From Methyloligella sp. (GTDB taxonomy: Bacteria > Pseudomonadota > Alphaproteobacteria > Rhizobiales > HXMU1428-3): DNA of 64,000 bases. Location of the stretch: NCBI GenBank assembly GCA_021604645.1, contig BQJJ01000009.1, positions 122,037 through 186,036 of the forward strand. Direction: 5' to 3'. Both the position numbers and the translations under genes were made by a program. Below the pieces are notes generated by a model. It worked only from the letters and a program-made list of their open reading frames with translations, was not told where the DNA came from and made no database searches. Of the stretch, positions 63,559-64,000 are shown piece after piece. Positions within the stretch are counted from its first letter, which is position 1. Each line of letters starts with the position of its first letter.

Positions 63559-64000
63559 GCGCATTCCTGAAAAGTTGTCCGACTTTTCAGATAAGAATTC
63601 GCTTAGAAAAAGAGCGCATTCCTGAAAAGTTGTCCGACTTTTCAGATAAGAATTCGCTTAGAAAAAGAGCGCATTCCTGAAAAGTTGTCCGACTTTTCAG
63701 ATAAGAATTCGCTTCAGAGAAAAGAGCGCATTCCTGAAAAGTTGTCCGACTTTTCAGATAAGAATTCGCTTCAGAGAAAAGAGCGCATTCCTGAAAAGTT
63801 GTCCGACTTTTCAGACAAGAATTCGCTTCAGAGAAAAGAGCGCATTCCTGAAAAGTTGTCCGACTTTTCAGACAAGAATTCGCTTAGAAAAAGAGCGCAT
63901 TCCTGAAAAGTTGTCCGACTTTTCAGATAAGAATTCGCTTAGAAAAAGAGCGCATTCCTGAAAAGTTGTCCGACTTTTCAGATAAGAATTCGCTTAGAAA
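63559..64000. repeat. Tandem array of eight palindromic elements, cut by the window edge
   Basis: Units start at 63559, 63614, 63669, 63726, 63783, 63840, 63895 and 63950, so the period is 55 or 57 bp. The 57-bp form has CAGAG in place of AG before the A-rich joint. Each unit has an inner perfect stem CTGAAAAGT/ACTTTTCAG with loop TGTCCG and an outer stem GCGCATTC/GAATTCGC. One base differs between units (GATAAG or GACAAG). It begins right after the IalB-like stop codon. The reading frame across it is an artefact. Confidence 0.95.

Noticed and set aside
63685..63906. 73-codon frame of repeated peptide over the tandem array
   Set aside because: It exists only because three units of 57 bp keep the frame; the array is a palindromic repeat without ribosome site.
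63559..64000. CRISPR array
   Set aside because: The units are directly abutted near-identical copies; there are no unique spacers and no cas genes.

Overview
The window reads as chromosomal DNA of an AT-rich, probably marine alphaproteobacterium with Hyphomicrobiales (Rhizobiales)-type features. These are a porin starting with the CCSDLEERV...ATTARKGNRK-type N-terminus, an invasion-associated locus B protein, a DnaG primase without the usual zinc ligands, and several small proteins that look alphaproteobacterial. The taxonomic placement is inference; no rRNA operon is present.

Layout. 1-7.2 kb: a partial DnaA-domain-like gene, a small conserved-looking protein, a 1761-residue secreted RTX protein and truA. 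7.5-12 kb: an ACT-domain regulator, a small membrane protein and the three accessory genes of a PQQ 'quinoprotein relay' (CXXCW rhodanese-like protein, zinc metallohydrolase, SoxYZ-like carrier); the first gene carries palindromic repeats inside its reading frame. 12-22 kb: core genes (GGDEF/EAL protein, dnaG, rpoD with a long Lys/Ala-rich N-terminal tail, YdcF-like protein, panD, SIMPL protein, a CAT-anticodon tRNA). 22-30 kb: peroxiredoxin, a GMC oxidoreductase with its Tat-exported small subunit, glyoxalase I, a ribbon-helix-helix protein, porin and a soluble chemoreceptor. 30-42 kb: several small unknown genes, then a complete soluble di-iron monooxygenase operon (large hydroxylase, reductase, small hydroxylase, coupling protein, dedicated GroEL) behind a textbook sigma-54 promoter, and its AcoR-type activator. 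42-48 kb: DUF1097 protein, LysR regulator and a CmcJ-like/LLM/SDR/SRPBCC operon. 48-56 kb: an RNA-repair island. 56-62 kb: a repressor-controlled operon with a cis-prenyltransferase, a membrane linalool dehydratase/isomerase-domain protein and a DgkA-type kinase. 63-64 kb: an IalB-like protein followed by a tandem array of palindromes.

The most remarkable region is the RNA-repair island (47.9-56.0 kb). RtcR (sigma-54 activator) is divergent from a Ro60/Rsr TROVE protein. Between rsr and rtcB lie almost 1 kb of non-coding DNA in which I read four Y RNAs, each with the same Ro60-type stem. Two of these enclose circularly permuted tRNA-like modules (3' half with Lys-CTT-like or His-GTG-like anticodon loop, CCA, short linker, then 5' half). 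Three linear tRNA-like sequences (Pro-TGG-like, one with an abnormal anticodon loop, one Leu-type) are interspersed. Downstream follow RtcB ligase, two minimal nucleotidyltransferases and a DEDDh 3'-5' exonuclease. This looks like an expanded Ro60/Y-RNA/RtcB tRNA-repair system.

A second candidate system is the 56.1-62.0 kb operon, where a cis-prenyl diphosphate synthase, a linalool dehydratase/isomerase-like membrane protein and a prenol/lipid kinase are translationally packed and apparently controlled by a winged-helix repressor with two near-identical operators. A third signal is an 18-bp palindrome family (GTRGTA-N6-TACTRC) found at four places near the GMC, porin and DUF1097 genes, suggesting a shared regulon. 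All calls come from reading the sequence; no database search was run.
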